A DNA stretch of 55,985 nt from Thomasclavelia spiroformis (GCA_016901755.1 JACJKV010000017.1:1-55985), one strand, 5' to 3'. Counted from the stretch's first letter, positions 25,738-34,348 are shown. The notes: a model not told the origin generated them from the letters alone. Made by a program: numbers and translations.

Positions 25738-26382
25738 CTATTTTCCTTCCTGAATCAGCCATTGCATCGCATGGAGCAAGCGAAGCTGCGGCTGATGAAA
25801 ATGATTTCCCGGTTCATATCTAAAACAGCTTTCATTAGCTGTCCCTAAAAAATGATAAATGGCTTCTGTTTTCAATTGCACCTGTGACATGACTGGATTT
25901 CTGGTTTTATGTTCCTGACGACCCAGCGACAGATAAATGCGTCGATCATGACAGGGATGGTTATAAACAAATGCTTCAAACCCTTCATACCATAATGACC
26001 CAGAACAGCTGGCACTTCCTGCAAACAAATCACTTTTCACCATGGCAAAAAGACTGAACAGTCCCGCCAGTGAATAACCGACAATATAGAGCTTATGATA
26101 ATGAAAATGTACTTGCAGATACGGAATAATCTCATCTACGATCATTTCATAGGTCTGCGCACCCTTTCCAGCAAAATCCTGATTTTCCCATAGCCCATCT
26201 GCTTTCCATGGTGAAAGTTCCTGATTCCAGTTTTGACACTGAAAAGCCACCAATGAACATGGTAACTGTTTTTGCAGCAAATCAAGATACTGTTTTTCAT
26301 GCTCTCCCATGATCCATAGAATCATAGCGTCATGCACTTTAGTTTCAATATATAAATGATAGCCTTTAATTACTTTTTCCAT
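25738..26382 (-). CDS. Alpha/beta-hydrolase esterase (esterase D type)
   Basis: A 214-residue alpha/beta-hydrolase. The nucleophile elbow is YIVGYSLAGLFSLFA (GxSxxG) near 100. The strand with YLSLGRQEHKTRN holds the usual acid-residue region, and the late His is in EPGNHFHQP. The arrangement fits putative esterases of the esterase D/enterochelin-esterase type, hydrolysing ester bonds of unknown substrates in the cytoplasm (no signal peptide). Its stop lies 3 nt before the MBL start, so the two form an operon. Confidence 0.75.
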   Translation of the reverse strand: MEKVIKGYHLYIETKVHDAMILWIMGEHEKQYLDLLQKQLPCSLVAFQCQNWNQELSPWKADGLWENQDFAGKGAQTYEMIVDEIIPYLQVHFHYHKLYIVGYSLAGLFSLFAMVKSDLFAGSASCSGSLWYEGFEAFVYNHPCHDRRIYLSLGRQEHKTRNPVMSQVQLKTEAIYHFLGTANESCFRYEPGNHFHQPQLRLLHAMQWLIQEGK

Positions 26383-26429
26383 ATGATTACCTTTCTTTAA
26401 TTCTATAATAAACCTTCCCTATCAGCAAT

Positions 26430-26456
26430 AAAAAAAGATCCAGTAAACTGAATCTT
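26430..26456 (-). terminator. Terminator of the CpcT-like gene
   Basis: Arms AGATTCAGT and ACTGGATCT (one G-U) with a 2-nt apparent loop, followed by T7 on the minus strand. Confidence 0.7.
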
Positions 26457-27008
26457 CTAGTCTGTTCTTTTATATAAAATAGCATCATCATAGCCAAATG
26501 TTCTTTTACCATTGACTTCCATTGTCTCACTGACTTCTAAAACTTCATAACTGAAACGTTCAAATAACGTAAATTTTAAAACTGGAGTAAACATACTGAC
26601 ACTGCCGCCTTCCCAAATACCATCTTTTTTCAAATAGAGAGCTGGGGTAAATTTAGCTGATGGCTGCAGTTCATTATAGTCAAGCATTGGCAAAGAAGCA
26701 TAGGTCATGTTCTTTTTATCGACAGTTGCTGGCAGATCATAAGAAGTTAATTCAACCCCCTCACCTTTTGGGCTAAACAGAAACAGATGTGGTGAAGCCT
26801 GAGTTCGACCATTAACTGTATAATAGCTTTCTTCAACCATAAAACATCCTTCAAACTGTTCTGGTAAATTCCTGATTTTATCATTACATGGTGTATTGAC
26901 ATGTTGAGCATAAGGAAATTCGGGTTGTTTCGCTTTTATTTTTTCAAACTGTTCACGGTTATCAAAATGCCCCGTTAATATATTTATCAGTTCTTTTAAT
27001 TGACTCAT
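26457..27008 (-). CDS. CpcT/CpeT-like conserved protein, function unknown
   Basis: A 183-residue soluble protein without a signal peptide. The order LKELINILTGHFDNREQF, a Cys in HVNTPCNDK, PEQFEGCFMVEESYYT, HLFLFSPKGEGVELTSYDLP and GGSVSMFTPVL resembles the CpcT/CpeT bilin-lyase fold (a ten-stranded barrel). In cyanobacteria these proteins attach bilins to phycobiliproteins, which this organism cannot have. A binding role for a haem-like or other small ligand is only a guess. ATG 27008 sits 8 nt after GGAGG, so the longer upstream frame is not used. It stands alone between terminators. Confidence 0.5.
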   Translation of the reverse strand: MSQLKELINILTGHFDNREQFEKIKAKQPEFPYAQHVNTPCNDKIRNLPEQFEGCFMVEESYYTVNGRTQASPHLFLFSPKGEGVELTSYDLPATVDKKNMTYASLPMLDYNELQPSAKFTPALYLKKDGIWEGGSVSMFTPVLKFTLFERFSYEVLEVSETMEVNGKRTFGYDDAILYKRTD

Positions 27009-27082
27009 CTTTATATCCTCCATATAGTATTGTATAGACAAGTATATTATATCTCTAATTCTATTATTTGTCACATAAAATG

Positions 27083-27107
27083 AAAAAAAGATGGAAGATC
27101 CATCTTA
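27083..27107 (-). terminator. Terminator at the end of the AEC gene
   Basis: Arms AAGATGGA and TCCATCTT with a 3-nt loop and a T-run on the minus strand. It includes the stop codon. Confidence 0.75.
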
Positions 27108-28040
27108 AACAATAAATATAACGATCAAAGCATATACGACTAACGTCACGATCATATACAAAGAAATAAAAGCTGACTGAAAATCTACATCCTGTTCATC
27201 TTTATTTAATGGCGCTATCAGCATCGGCATAGCAAAACCAGTTGGACTCATAAAGTAAATCAGTACTGCGATCATATATATCTGATCTGCCATCAATTCA
27301 GGAAACAGAATAAAGAAACCAGCAATAATAGCTATAAATAAGATCAATCTCACAAGCAACAGCTTGAGCAGATCTGATAAAGTTTCAGGATTAATTTTAA
27401 GATTATAGCCGATAATAAACAGGATCATGCCCACAATAGGTCCAGTCATTTGGGAAACTGTCTTAGTATAAAGATCTAGCCAGGCACTTTGACTCAGCAA
27501 ATCATAAATACCAGTCACATTCAAAAGCAGTCCAGCCAAAACCGCAATAACAAACGAATTAGTAAAGATCTGTTTGAACAGTGCTTTTTTATCAGGACTG
27601 GCAGCAGTACTTTTTGCAACCAATACCGGAACAATGATAAATGCCAATAAAGATCCAGCAATATCAAAAATAACAGTATGACTGGCGTAAGCCATGCCCA
27701 CAATAGAAGTAAATAATGGTAAAGCAACATTCCCTCCTTCAACCGTAGTTAACAGATAAGGAGAAAAATGAGCCGTCTTTGACCCCGTAAAACGACTAAC
27801 TAAAGTTCCAATAAATAAAGTCAGACAAAAAGCTATAAAAACATAACCAACAATGAATACTGTTTGAGCATTGACTTTCGCCGTTAACAGAATATTGAAG
27901 ATCATGATTGGAAATAAAATATTAAATACAATATGGTTAGCACCATCTTTCTGTTGTGGTGTCACCCATCCTTTGATTCTTGAAACAGTGCCTAAAGCAA
28001 TCATTGCAAACACTGGAAATAATGTTGTAATTGCAGACAT
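27105..28040 (-). CDS. AEC-family permease
   Basis: A 311-residue integral membrane protein with about ten helices and the AEC architecture. The N-terminus is TLFPVFAMIALGTVSRIKGW; mid-helices include VEGGNVALPLFTSIVG and the second half YFMSPTGFAMPMLIAPLN, with the Gly-Asn-x-Ala-Leu-Pro and Ser-Pro-Thr-Gly motifs at the gating crossover. Substrates are probably organic acids or amino acids; none can be named. GGGAGGACAATC precedes ATG 28040. It is divergent from an XRE regulator with a 28-bp palindrome in the shared intergenic region, so that regulator is a plausible controller. Confidence 0.85.
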   Translation of the reverse strand: MSAITTLFPVFAMIALGTVSRIKGWVTPQQKDGANHIVFNILFPIMIFNILLTAKVNAQTVFIVGYVFIAFCLTLFIGTLVSRFTGSKTAHFSPYLLTTVEGGNVALPLFTSIVGMAYASHTVIFDIAGSLLAFIIVPVLVAKSTAASPDKKALFKQIFTNSFVIAVLAGLLLNVTGIYDLLSQSAWLDLYTKTVSQMTGPIVGMILFIIGYNLKINPETLSDLLKLLLVRLILFIAIIAGFFILFPELMADQIYMIAVLIYFMSPTGFAMPMLIAPLNKDEQDVDFQSAFISLYMIVTLVVYALIVIFIV

Positions 28041-28196
28041 GATTGTCCTCCCTTCTTTTCACTGATATTGTATCGAAATATATCATCGATAACAAATACT
28101 TATATCAAATACTTTGCTATGCTTATTAATTATATAAATTGATCTTTATATACCATATTTTCATGTCAAACCCATTTTTTAGACTGCTGAAACGCT

Positions 28197-28224
28197 CTCA
28201 ATATTCGAGCATTCGAATATTGAG
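28197..28224. promoter_or_regulatory. 28-bp interrupted palindrome ahead of the XRE regulator
   Basis: Perfect arms CTCAATATTCGA and TCGAATATTGAG with a 4-nt spacer, ending about 27 bp before the start codon at 28251. It is a likely operator, or an mRNA hairpin next to the ribosome binding site. Confidence 0.7.
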
Positions 28225-28250
28225 GTGGTACTATCAAAACAGGTGATGCT

Positions 28251-28622
28251 ATGATTGTTAAAATTGATGAAATTGGAAAAAAATTTAATGAAATCATGAA
28301 AGAAAAACAAATGTCAGCACGCATTCTATCAATGCGTACTGGAATTGCTGAATCATCACTCAGTAATTTCTTCCATGATATGTCCTTTAAAAGATGTTTT
28401 CATATGATCAGCGAACTGGCACGGGTTTTTAACCTGACATCGATCACGATCATTTTTGATAAACGTCTATCACCTGAAGATATTGAAAAACTGCCTGAAA
28501 ATAAGGATTATTTTGATACAACAACTTTATTGCCTGAATATAAAAAAGAATTTCTTCAGCTTGTAGCAAGAAATGAAGAAGCTAAAAAGAAATTAGAAAA
28601 TATAAAAAATAAAGACATCTAA
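28251..28622 (+). CDS. XRE-family helix-turn-helix regulator
   Basis: A 123-residue protein. Residues about 5-70 form a Cro/CI-type helix-turn-helix (GKKFNEIMKEKQMSARILSM, GIAESSLSNFF, then the FKRCFHMISELARVFNL helix). The remaining 50 residues are charged and helical (ending KKKLENIKNKDI), perhaps for oligomerisation. AGGTGATGCT precedes ATG 28251. A perfect interrupted palindrome just upstream suggests self-regulation. The divergently placed AEC transporter may also be controlled. A terminator follows directly. Confidence 0.85.
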   Translation: MIVKIDEIGKKFNEIMKEKQMSARILSMRTGIAESSLSNFFHDMSFKRCFHMISELARVFNLTSITIIFDKRLSPEDIEKLPENKDYFDTTTLLPEYKKEFLQLVARNEEAKKKLENIKNKDI

Positions 28623-28653
28623 AAAAGCATATCATCACGATATGCCCTTTTTT
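28621..28653. terminator. Bidirectional terminator between XRE and galE
   Basis: GCATATC and GATATGC with a 5-nt loop, flanked by A6 and T6, between convergent genes. Confidence 0.85.
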
Positions 28654-29653
28654 ATTTCATATGTTTTTTAGCAAAATTCCATGTGTCACGACACATATCA
28701 TCAATATTTTTTGTTGCAACCCAATCCAGTTCCAGTTTAGCACGTGTTGGATCTGCATAACAGGTAGCTATATCACCAGCACGTCTTGGTTTAATTTCAT
28801 ATCTGATCTTAACTCCATTCACTCTTTCAAAAGCTTTAACCAGATCCAGTACACTATATCCTTTACCAGTTCCTAAGTTACAGATATGAACTCCTGGCTG
28901 ACTGTATTTTTCAATAGCCTTAACATGTCCTTTAGCCAAGTCAACAACGTGAATATAATCTCTGACCCCAGTACCATCATGCGTATCATAATCATTACCA
29001 AAAACACCTAAACATTCCAGTTCTCCAGTAGCCACTTTCATGATATAAGGCATCAGATTATTAGGAATACCTTGTGGATCTTCACCTAAAAGTCCAGATT
29101 CATGAGCTCCAATAGGATTGAAATATCTTAACAGTGTCACTGACATATTAGGGCAGGCATACTGTACATCAGTTAAAATTCTTTCCATCATGGCTTTACT
29201 TGCACCATAAGGATTCGTAGTTTCTCCCAACTTGCAGTCTTCAGTCAACGGTACAATTTCCGGATCCCCATAAACTGTTGCACTTGAACTGAAAACAATA
29301 TTACCAACACCATATTTTTTCATCATTTTAGCCACCACTAAAGTTGACATTAAATTGTTAGTATAATATTCAATTGGTTTTTCCACTGATTCACCAACAG
29401 CTTTGAAAGCCGCACAATGAATGACTGCATCCAGTTTGTTTTCCTGAAAAACAGCTTCCGTCTTGGCTTCATCTAAAATATTAAATTCATAAAAACGAAC
29501 TTCCTGTCCTGTAATTTCTTTGATATAAGATAAAACTTCAGGTTTTGAATTAGAAAAATCATCAATAACTACAACTTCATGTCCTGCTTCAATCAGCTCA
29601 ACACAAATATGACTTCCAATATAACCTGTACCACCAGTTACTAATACTTTCAT
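28652..29653 (-). CDS. galE: UDP-glucose 4-epimerase
   Basis: A 333-residue short-chain dehydrogenase-type epimerase interconverting UDP-glucose and UDP-galactose with tightly bound NAD. It shows the N-terminal GGTGYIGSHI, the Ser-Ser-Ser-Ala-Thr-Val-Tyr-Gly strand with the catalytic Ser/Thr, YGASKAMME with the catalytic Tyr and Lys, LLRYFNPIGAH and VRDYIHVVDLA. Length and motifs are standard for GalE. AAAGGAGAAG precedes ATG 29653. It is not clustered with galK/galT here, so it probably supplies UDP-galactose for cell-surface polymers as well as galactose use. Confidence 0.95.
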   Translation of the reverse strand: MKVLVTGGTGYIGSHICVELIEAGHEVVVIDDFSNSKPEVLSYIKEITGQEVRFYEFNILDEAKTEAVFQENKLDAVIHCAAFKAVGESVEKPIEYYTNNLMSTLVVAKMMKKYGVGNIVFSSSATVYGDPEIVPLTEDCKLGETTNPYGASKAMMERILTDVQYACPNMSVTLLRYFNPIGAHESGLLGEDPQGIPNNLMPYIMKVATGELECLGVFGNDYDTHDGTGVRDYIHVVDLAKGHVKAIEKYSQPGVHICNLGTGKGYSVLDLVKAFERVNGVKIRYEIKPRRAGDIATCYADPTRAKLELDWVATKNIDDMCRDTWNFAKKHMK

Positions 29654-29867
29654 TTTCTTCTCCTTTTTTTCTATCAGTTATATCATAATAAATTATCACT
29701 TTAAATTCAATGACAAACTCATGTTTTTCAATGTTTCATGCACTTTCTCTGTTATGGAACATTATTTTCATAATATTCTTTGTTTTATCCATATTTTATC
29801 TTATATTTGTTTTCTCACAAAAAATAATATAGTATAATAATACAAACTGAAGTAAGGAGGTTGCCTG

Positions 29868-30563
29868 ATGAATCAAATCGTTATTATCGACGACATGAAG
29901 CAGCACATTGACAGAATATTACCATTTTTAAACGATCTGCCTCATGACGCCATTAAAACCTATCAAAGTGTTTCAGAATTTACTAAAGATCGTGATACAT
30001 TATCAGATTATTCAATATTCATTCTTGACATCTGTATTGATCAGGACGATGGTATTGAATTAGCCAAAAACATCTTACAGCTTTTTCCTTCTTCACAAAT
30101 TATTTTTATTAGTTCTTTCTTAGAAAAAGCTATTGATGTTTACGAAGTAGAACACTGTTATTTTATTTATAAACCTAAACTGGAAGCATATTTACCTGAT
30201 GCCTTGAATAAAGCATCACATAAAATTGAAGAAGCTAAACAATGTCTGATCATCCAGCTTAAAGATAAAGTTAAAGTTATCAGATTTGCGGATATCATAT
30301 ACATTGAAAGAAATAAGCGTAATACTTTTATTCATACAATCAGTGAAACTGTCAAATATGCCCAAAATCTCAATTTACTTGATGAACAGCTGCCAGATTA
30401 TTTTATTCGCTGTCATAACAGTTTTATCTTTAACATTAAATTTGCTTTAGAAATCAAAAGGACTTCCGTCCTTTTGGAAAATCGGATAACAATTCCAGTC
30501 AGCAGGAAATATCAATTAAATGTCAAAGCCGCTACCCATCATTATTTAATGAAAGAACTATAA
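29868..30563 (+). CDS. LytTR-family response regulator
   Basis: A 231-residue response regulator. The receiver (1-115) has VIIDDMKQ and ILDICIDQDDG with the phospho-accepting Asp; the lysine-containing YKPK segment follows. The LytTR DNA-binding domain fills about 130-231 (DIIYIERNKRNTFIHT, FIRCHNSFIFNI, TIPVSRKYQ). The family includes AgrA and ComE, which bind direct repeats upstream of peptide-signalling or cell-surface genes. AAGGAGGTTGCCTG precedes ATG 29868. It leads a three-gene operon with two sensor-like membrane proteins. No agrB/agrD-like peptide gene was found nearby. Confidence 0.88.
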   Translation: MNQIVIIDDMKQHIDRILPFLNDLPHDAIKTYQSVSEFTKDRDTLSDYSIFILDICIDQDDGIELAKNILQLFPSSQIIFISSFLEKAIDVYEVEHCYFIYKPKLEAYLPDALNKASHKIEEAKQCLIIQLKDKVKVIRFADIIYIERNKRNTFIHTISETVKYAQNLNLLDEQLPDYFIRCHNSFIFNIKFALEIKRTSVLLENRITIPVSRKYQLNVKAATHHYLMKEL

Positions 30564-30573
30564 GGAAAATACC

Positions 30574-31380
30574 TTGGGTTACATTCTTCAGAATATTAAT
30601 TATTTTATTAATGTTTCCATCTTTTTTGGATTTGTTGTCTCATTTAAAAAAATATCTCATGATTTGATTATTCGACTTATCATCGTATCAATAATCATGA
30701 GTTTTATCAATACGACTTTTCTATATGCCAATTTACTGATCAAAAATATATTTATTCTACTGGGACTAGGATTTACCTGTCGCTTTATTATCAAAATGAC
30801 TTATAAAGAGTTTGTCATTAAATATATGATTTTTCTGGCTATGAATTTTCTTTGTGAACTGCTGACGGTACCACTGTTTTCATCATATCTCAAAGACGGT
30901 ATTTTCCATGTTTCAGCTTTAATTCAAATTATAATAACAGTTATTCTAAACTGTCTCTTATTTGCAGTATTGAAAGGTCACCTGTATTTTTTGAAAAATA
31001 TCATGTATTTAAAAAATAATTACTTCATATCTTTTTGTCTGCTGCTGATGCTGATGACAATATCAAGTCTGCTGGCAGTCTTATTTGCAATCAATATTTT
31101 TCAGTATTATATTTATCTGGGAAATTTTGTAAATCCCCCATTTCTGATCTTTTTATATATTATCTGGATCATATTGCTGGCAATGATCATTTATCTTTTT
31201 ATCAGACAGTATCATGATGAAAAAAACCGTATTGCCATGCAGGAAATACCAGCTCATTATCAGAAACTGCTTAATCAGATTTCATTAAAAGATCAGGAAG
31301 ATTATTCTCGTTTAAAGCATGATATCATCAATTATCTGCAAACCTATAATGCATTGCAAAATGATAAAAAAGGAGAATAA
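30574..31380 (+). CDS. AgrC-like membrane sensor protein lacking an ATPase domain
   Basis: A 268-residue protein with about six membrane helices (residues 5-215) followed by a short cytoplasmic segment, YSRLKHDIINYLQTY, that looks like the H-box helix of GHKL histidine kinases. The protein stops 12 residues later, so the HATPase domain is absent. The start is TTG 30574, 10 nt after AAGGA; no ATG is close. It lies between the LytTR regulator and a second sensor-kinase-like gene. It may be a receptor half that cooperates with that kinase, or a truncated kinase. The next gene has its own helices and H-box, so a simple frameshift does not explain the break. Confidence 0.7.
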   Translation: MGYILQNINYFINVSIFFGFVVSFKKISHDLIIRLIIVSIIMSFINTTFLYANLLIKNIFILLGLGFTCRFIIKMTYKEFVIKYMIFLAMNFLCELLTVPLFSSYLKDGIFHVSALIQIIITVILNCLLFAVLKGHLYFLKNIMYLKNNYFISFCLLLMLMTISSLLAVLFAINIFQYYIYLGNFVNPPFLIFLYIIWIILLAMIIYLFIRQYHDEKNRIAMQEIPAHYQKLLNQISLKDQEDYSRLKHDIINYLQTYNALQNDKKGE

Positions 31381-31385
31381 AGACC

Positions 31386-32231
31386 ATGAAATACTATACT
31401 CTGATTAAACAAAGCATTGCTTTTATTAGTTTCATTATTGCAGAAATCATTATGATGATAACGACAATGGTTGGTTTCTTTCACAATCATCCTTTAAATG
31501 ATTATATTCTCTTAAATATCGTTTTGATTTTAAATGTCATTATCTTTTATAATTATTTTGTTGTCTGTCACTATTTCAAGCAAAAAGCTAATCAGCAATC
31601 AAAAATCGACATTATTAAACATCAGCTCAAACTGCAGGAAGAATACGAACTGATCAGAGCAGAAAACAACAAAATATATCACGAAATCAAAAATCAGATT
31701 TTTGAACATCTGGATGAACAATCATCTGCTGAAACATATTCGCTCAACGAAAATGAAATCATGCAGTTAATTGATCAAAAGGCATTATCATTTGAAACAT
31801 CACAATGTAATAATGATATTGTCGATGCAATTCTGTATAATAAACTGCTTTTATGCAGGCACCAGCAAATCGAAGTAGAAAGTGCAGTGTATCTTCCTAA
31901 ACAGATCAAGATGGAAGATATTGATCTGATTTCTCTTTACAGCAATCTGTTTGACAATGCTATCGAAGCCTGTCAGCATGTCCAGCATCAGCCAAAAAAG
32001 ATCATTATCCAGTCAAGGATCATTCATCATTATCTGGTCATTAATATCAAAAACAGTTATGTTCCCGATTTGATCAGACCACATTTCTTTACGACCAAAA
32101 AAGACCAGTCACATCATGGCTTTGGTATGAAAATCATTGATATGATCGTAAAAAAATATCACGGTACGCTTATCATCAATAAAGATCAGCCTATGATCGA
32201 ATTCCAGATAACTTTAAAACTGCCTCAATAA
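31386..32231 (+). CDS. GHKL-family sensor histidine kinase (AgrC-like, two membrane helices)
   Basis: A 281-residue kinase. Two membrane helices occupy residues about 8-30 and 40-62. A coiled-coil-like linker leads to the H-box NKIYHEIKNQIFEHL. The ATPase domain has the N-box LYSNLFDNAIEACQ and a G-box region HHGFGMKIIDMIVKKY. It has too little membrane-embedded sequence for a typical AgrC sensor, which usually has six helices, and the neighbour just upstream has six helices but no ATPase. Together they look like a split receptor-kinase. AAAGGAGAATAAAGACC precedes ATG 31386. A terminator follows. Confidence 0.8.
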   Translation: MKYYTLIKQSIAFISFIIAEIIMMITTMVGFFHNHPLNDYILLNIVLILNVIIFYNYFVVCHYFKQKANQQSKIDIIKHQLKLQEEYELIRAENNKIYHEIKNQIFEHLDEQSSAETYSLNENEIMQLIDQKALSFETSQCNNDIVDAILYNKLLLCRHQQIEVESAVYLPKQIKMEDIDLISLYSNLFDNAIEACQHVQHQPKKIIIQSRIIHHYLVINIKNSYVPDLIRPHFFTTKKDQSHHGFGMKIIDMIVKKYHGTLIINKDQPMIEFQITLKLPQ

Positions 32232-32271
32232 AAAATGATGTCTCATCCAGTAATGATGACATCATTTTTTA
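32229..32271. terminator. Bidirectional terminator after the LytTR operon
   Basis: Arms AAAAATGATGTC and GACATCATTTTT, between convergent genes. Confidence 0.85.
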
Positions 32272-32733
32272 TCTTTGATAGATAACCAGAAAAACCTGTA
32301 AATCATGATCCTTTAAATAAGCTAAAATAGTATCTTTAGCCACCTGTAAGGCTTCATCATAAGGATAGCCATATATTCCTGAAGAAATCACAGGAAAAGC
32401 AATCGAAGTAAAATGATGTTTGCTTGCCAGCAACAAAGCATGACGATAAGCATCTGCCAGCAATTGCTTTTCATGATGTCCACCACCGCGGTAAACAGGC
32501 CCGACAGCATGAATGACCGCCTGTGCCTTCAGCTGAAAACCTGGTGTGATCACGGCTTGTCCGGTAGCTACCGGCGCTAATGACTGACAGGCAGCAGTCA
32601 TTTGCTGGTAACCTGCTTTATTAAAAATAGCGCCACACACTCCACCACCAGCCAGTAAATGTGTATTAGCTGCATTAACAATAACATCACATTCCATTTC
32701 AGTAATGTCCTGATGAACGATCTGTAATCCCAT
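32269..32733 (-). CDS. Macro-domain protein (ADP-ribose/O-acetyl-ADP-ribose hydrolase type)
   Basis: A 154-residue macro domain. It has DVIVNAANTHLLAGGGVCGA (adenine and ribose binding with the catalytic Asn), AVIHAVGPVYRGGG and the phosphate-binding SIAFPVISSGIYGYP. Members remove ADP-ribose from proteins or hydrolyse O-acetyl-ADP-ribose. ATG 32733 follows GGAGGATAAAA, which itself forms the last codons and stop of the LysR gene upstream, so the two are tightly coupled. No ADP-ribosyltransferase or sirtuin gene was recognised beside it. Confidence 0.88.
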   Translation of the reverse strand: MGLQIVHQDITEMECDVIVNAANTHLLAGGGVCGAIFNKAGYQQMTAACQSLAPVATGQAVITPGFQLKAQAVIHAVGPVYRGGGHHEKQLLADAYRHALLLASKHHFTSIAFPVISSGIYGYPYDEALQVAKDTILAYLKDHDLQVFLVIYQR

Positions 32734-32735
32734 TT

Positions 32736-33575
32736 TTATCCTCCTTGTTCTATACATTCCAGCAAATCCTTCAATATTTCTATTTTATGATTTTTACGAT
32801 AAACAAAATATATTTTGAACTGACGCTCAAAATCTTCAATTTCTTTAAACATAAGATAACGCTCATAACGTCCACAATACTGCGTAAACTTAGCTAAAAT
32901 TGCACTATTATCCTGAAAGATCAGATTCATCAAAACTACATCAATATCACTGCTGACATAACGGGGATCACTCGAGTCCAGGATCACATGAGACTGATTG
33001 ATCACATCATAGTAAGTTAAATGCTTTTGATGAGATAAAATATGATTTTTATGAAAAGCCGCTACAAATGGATAACTGGCAACATGACAGAAAACCAGAT
33101 CATCATGTTTTGCTTTTGAAATCAGATGACCATAAACAGTAAAAACAGCATCTACATCCCCATTAACCAGCAGATTTTCCAGTTCTTCGCGATTTTGACG
33201 AAACAATTCAATCTCAATATGTTCATGACTTTGATAAAAGCGCTGTAAAACATCAGCCATCATACAGTTTTCTAAACCACGAAGATAACCAATTTTCAGC
33301 TTTCCAATCTGATGATGCTGAAGATAGGAAATCATATCATAACAGTCCTTTTCCACCGCAATCATCTTCAAGGCACACGGCAGAAATTTTTCCCCTTTTT
33401 CAGTCAGTTTTACCTTCTGTCTGGTTCTTTCAAATAGCTGAAAACCAATCTCGGATTCTAAATGATGAATATGATTGGTCACAGCAGTTTGAGATAAAAA
33501 CAGACGCTGACCAGCCTGAGTAAAATTTAAAGTATTCGCTACAGTAATAAAACACTTTAACTGCTGTAAATTCAT
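32736..33575 (-). CDS. LysR-family transcriptional regulator
   Basis: A 279-residue LysR regulator. The N-terminal winged helix is typical: LQQLKCFITVANTLNFTQAG, LSQTAVTNHIHHLE and GFQLFERTRQKVKLTEKG. The effector domain (about 90-279) has KIGYLRGLENCMM and a LDSSDPRYVS loop; no inducer can be named. AAAGGAGG precedes ATG 33575. It is divergent from the YczE-like membrane protein gene, which is its likely target. It is translationally linked to the macro-domain gene downstream. Confidence 0.9.
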   Translation of the reverse strand: MNLQQLKCFITVANTLNFTQAGQRLFLSQTAVTNHIHHLESEIGFQLFERTRQKVKLTEKGEKFLPCALKMIAVEKDCYDMISYLQHHQIGKLKIGYLRGLENCMMADVLQRFYQSHEHIEIELFRQNREELENLLVNGDVDAVFTVYGHLISKAKHDDLVFCHVASYPFVAAFHKNHILSHQKHLTYYDVINQSHVILDSSDPRYVSSDIDVVLMNLIFQDNSAILAKFTQYCGRYERYLMFKEIEDFERQFKIYFVYRKNHKIEILKDLLECIEQGG

Positions 33576-33685
33576 AAACCCTCCTTTAATAACTTTTTAT
33601 TATTATATCATGTATATTTAATATTAGACAATTATAATAATACACCACATAATATAACCGGATTCATCTGATCAGGAGGTTAAAC

Positions 33686-34333
33686 ATGAAAAGATATATT
33701 CTTTATTTTATTGGCTTAAATTTAATAGCCCTGGGCATTGTCACCAACATTACAACAGGATTAGGTGTCGCTGCCTTATCCAGTTCAATTTACGCTACCA
33801 GCGAAATATTCCATCTGTCATTAGGTACGGCTTCAATATTATGGTACATACTTTTCGTTATTATTCAGTGTATGATTATGCGTGGCATCACACGCGAAAT
33901 AATATTAGAAATCCCATTATCTCTGTTATTTGGCTATCTCATGGATTTTTATGATATGATCATCGTCATCCAGCCATCTTCAATCTTTATGTCATTGATC
34001 ATCCTGTTTATAGCTATAACCGCTATTTCCATGGGTGTTTATCTGACCAGTCAAACCAATCTGGTATTGAATCCAGGTGATGGCATCGTTAAAACTATCA
34101 GTACTGCCTACAATCATCCCTTTTATAATGTTAAAAACTATTTTGATATTTCCATGATCATCTGTTCTATTACATTAAGCTTCGTTACTCGCCATCCTAT
34201 CATGGGTATCGGCATAGGAACAGTTATTTCCGCCATTTTAATAGGTCGCTTCATTAAAATATGGCATATTCTCCTTAATCCGCTACTGTTTCCCCAGATA
34301 GAAAATAAGCAGAGATTAAAAAATCAGGAATAA
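33686..34333 (+). CDS. YczE/YyaS/YitT-type membrane protein
   Basis: A 215-residue membrane protein with five or six helices. The pattern YFIGLNLIALGIVTNITTGLG-like opening (IALGIVTNITTGLGVAALS), IILEIPLSLLFGYLMDFYD, LVLNPGDGIVKTIS and GIGIGTVISAILIGR matches the YczE/YyaS group, whose function is poorly known (Bacillus YczE is linked to lipopeptide production). Substrate transport is possible but unproven. GATCAGGAGGTTAAAC precedes ATG 33686. It is divergent from a LysR gene with about 110 bp between starts. Its last codons and stop lie inside a terminator hairpin. Confidence 0.78.
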   Translation: MKRYILYFIGLNLIALGIVTNITTGLGVAALSSSIYATSEIFHLSLGTASILWYILFVIIQCMIMRGITREIILEIPLSLLFGYLMDFYDMIIVIQPSSIFMSLIILFIAITAISMGVYLTSQTNLVLNPGDGIVKTISTAYNHPFYNVKNYFDISMIICSITLSFVTRHPIMGIGIGTVISAILIGRFIKIWHILLNPLLFPQIENKQRLKNQE

Positions 34334-34346
34334 TCCTGATTTTTTA
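34317..34346. terminator. Bidirectional terminator overlapping the YczE-like gene end
   Basis: AAAAATCAGGA and TCCTGATTTTT around a 4-nt loop. The stop codon TAA is in the loop region. Confidence 0.85.
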
Positions 34347-34348
34347 AA

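Noticed and set aside
29721-29837. 38-codon hydrophobic open frame just upstream of the LytTR operon, considered as a signalling peptide
   Set aside because: No ribosome binding site, it runs into the operon's promoter region, and it lacks agrD-like features.
30574-32231. One kinase gene broken by a frameshift
   Set aside because: The second gene has its own ribosome binding site, membrane helices and H-box, so two genes explain the sequence better.
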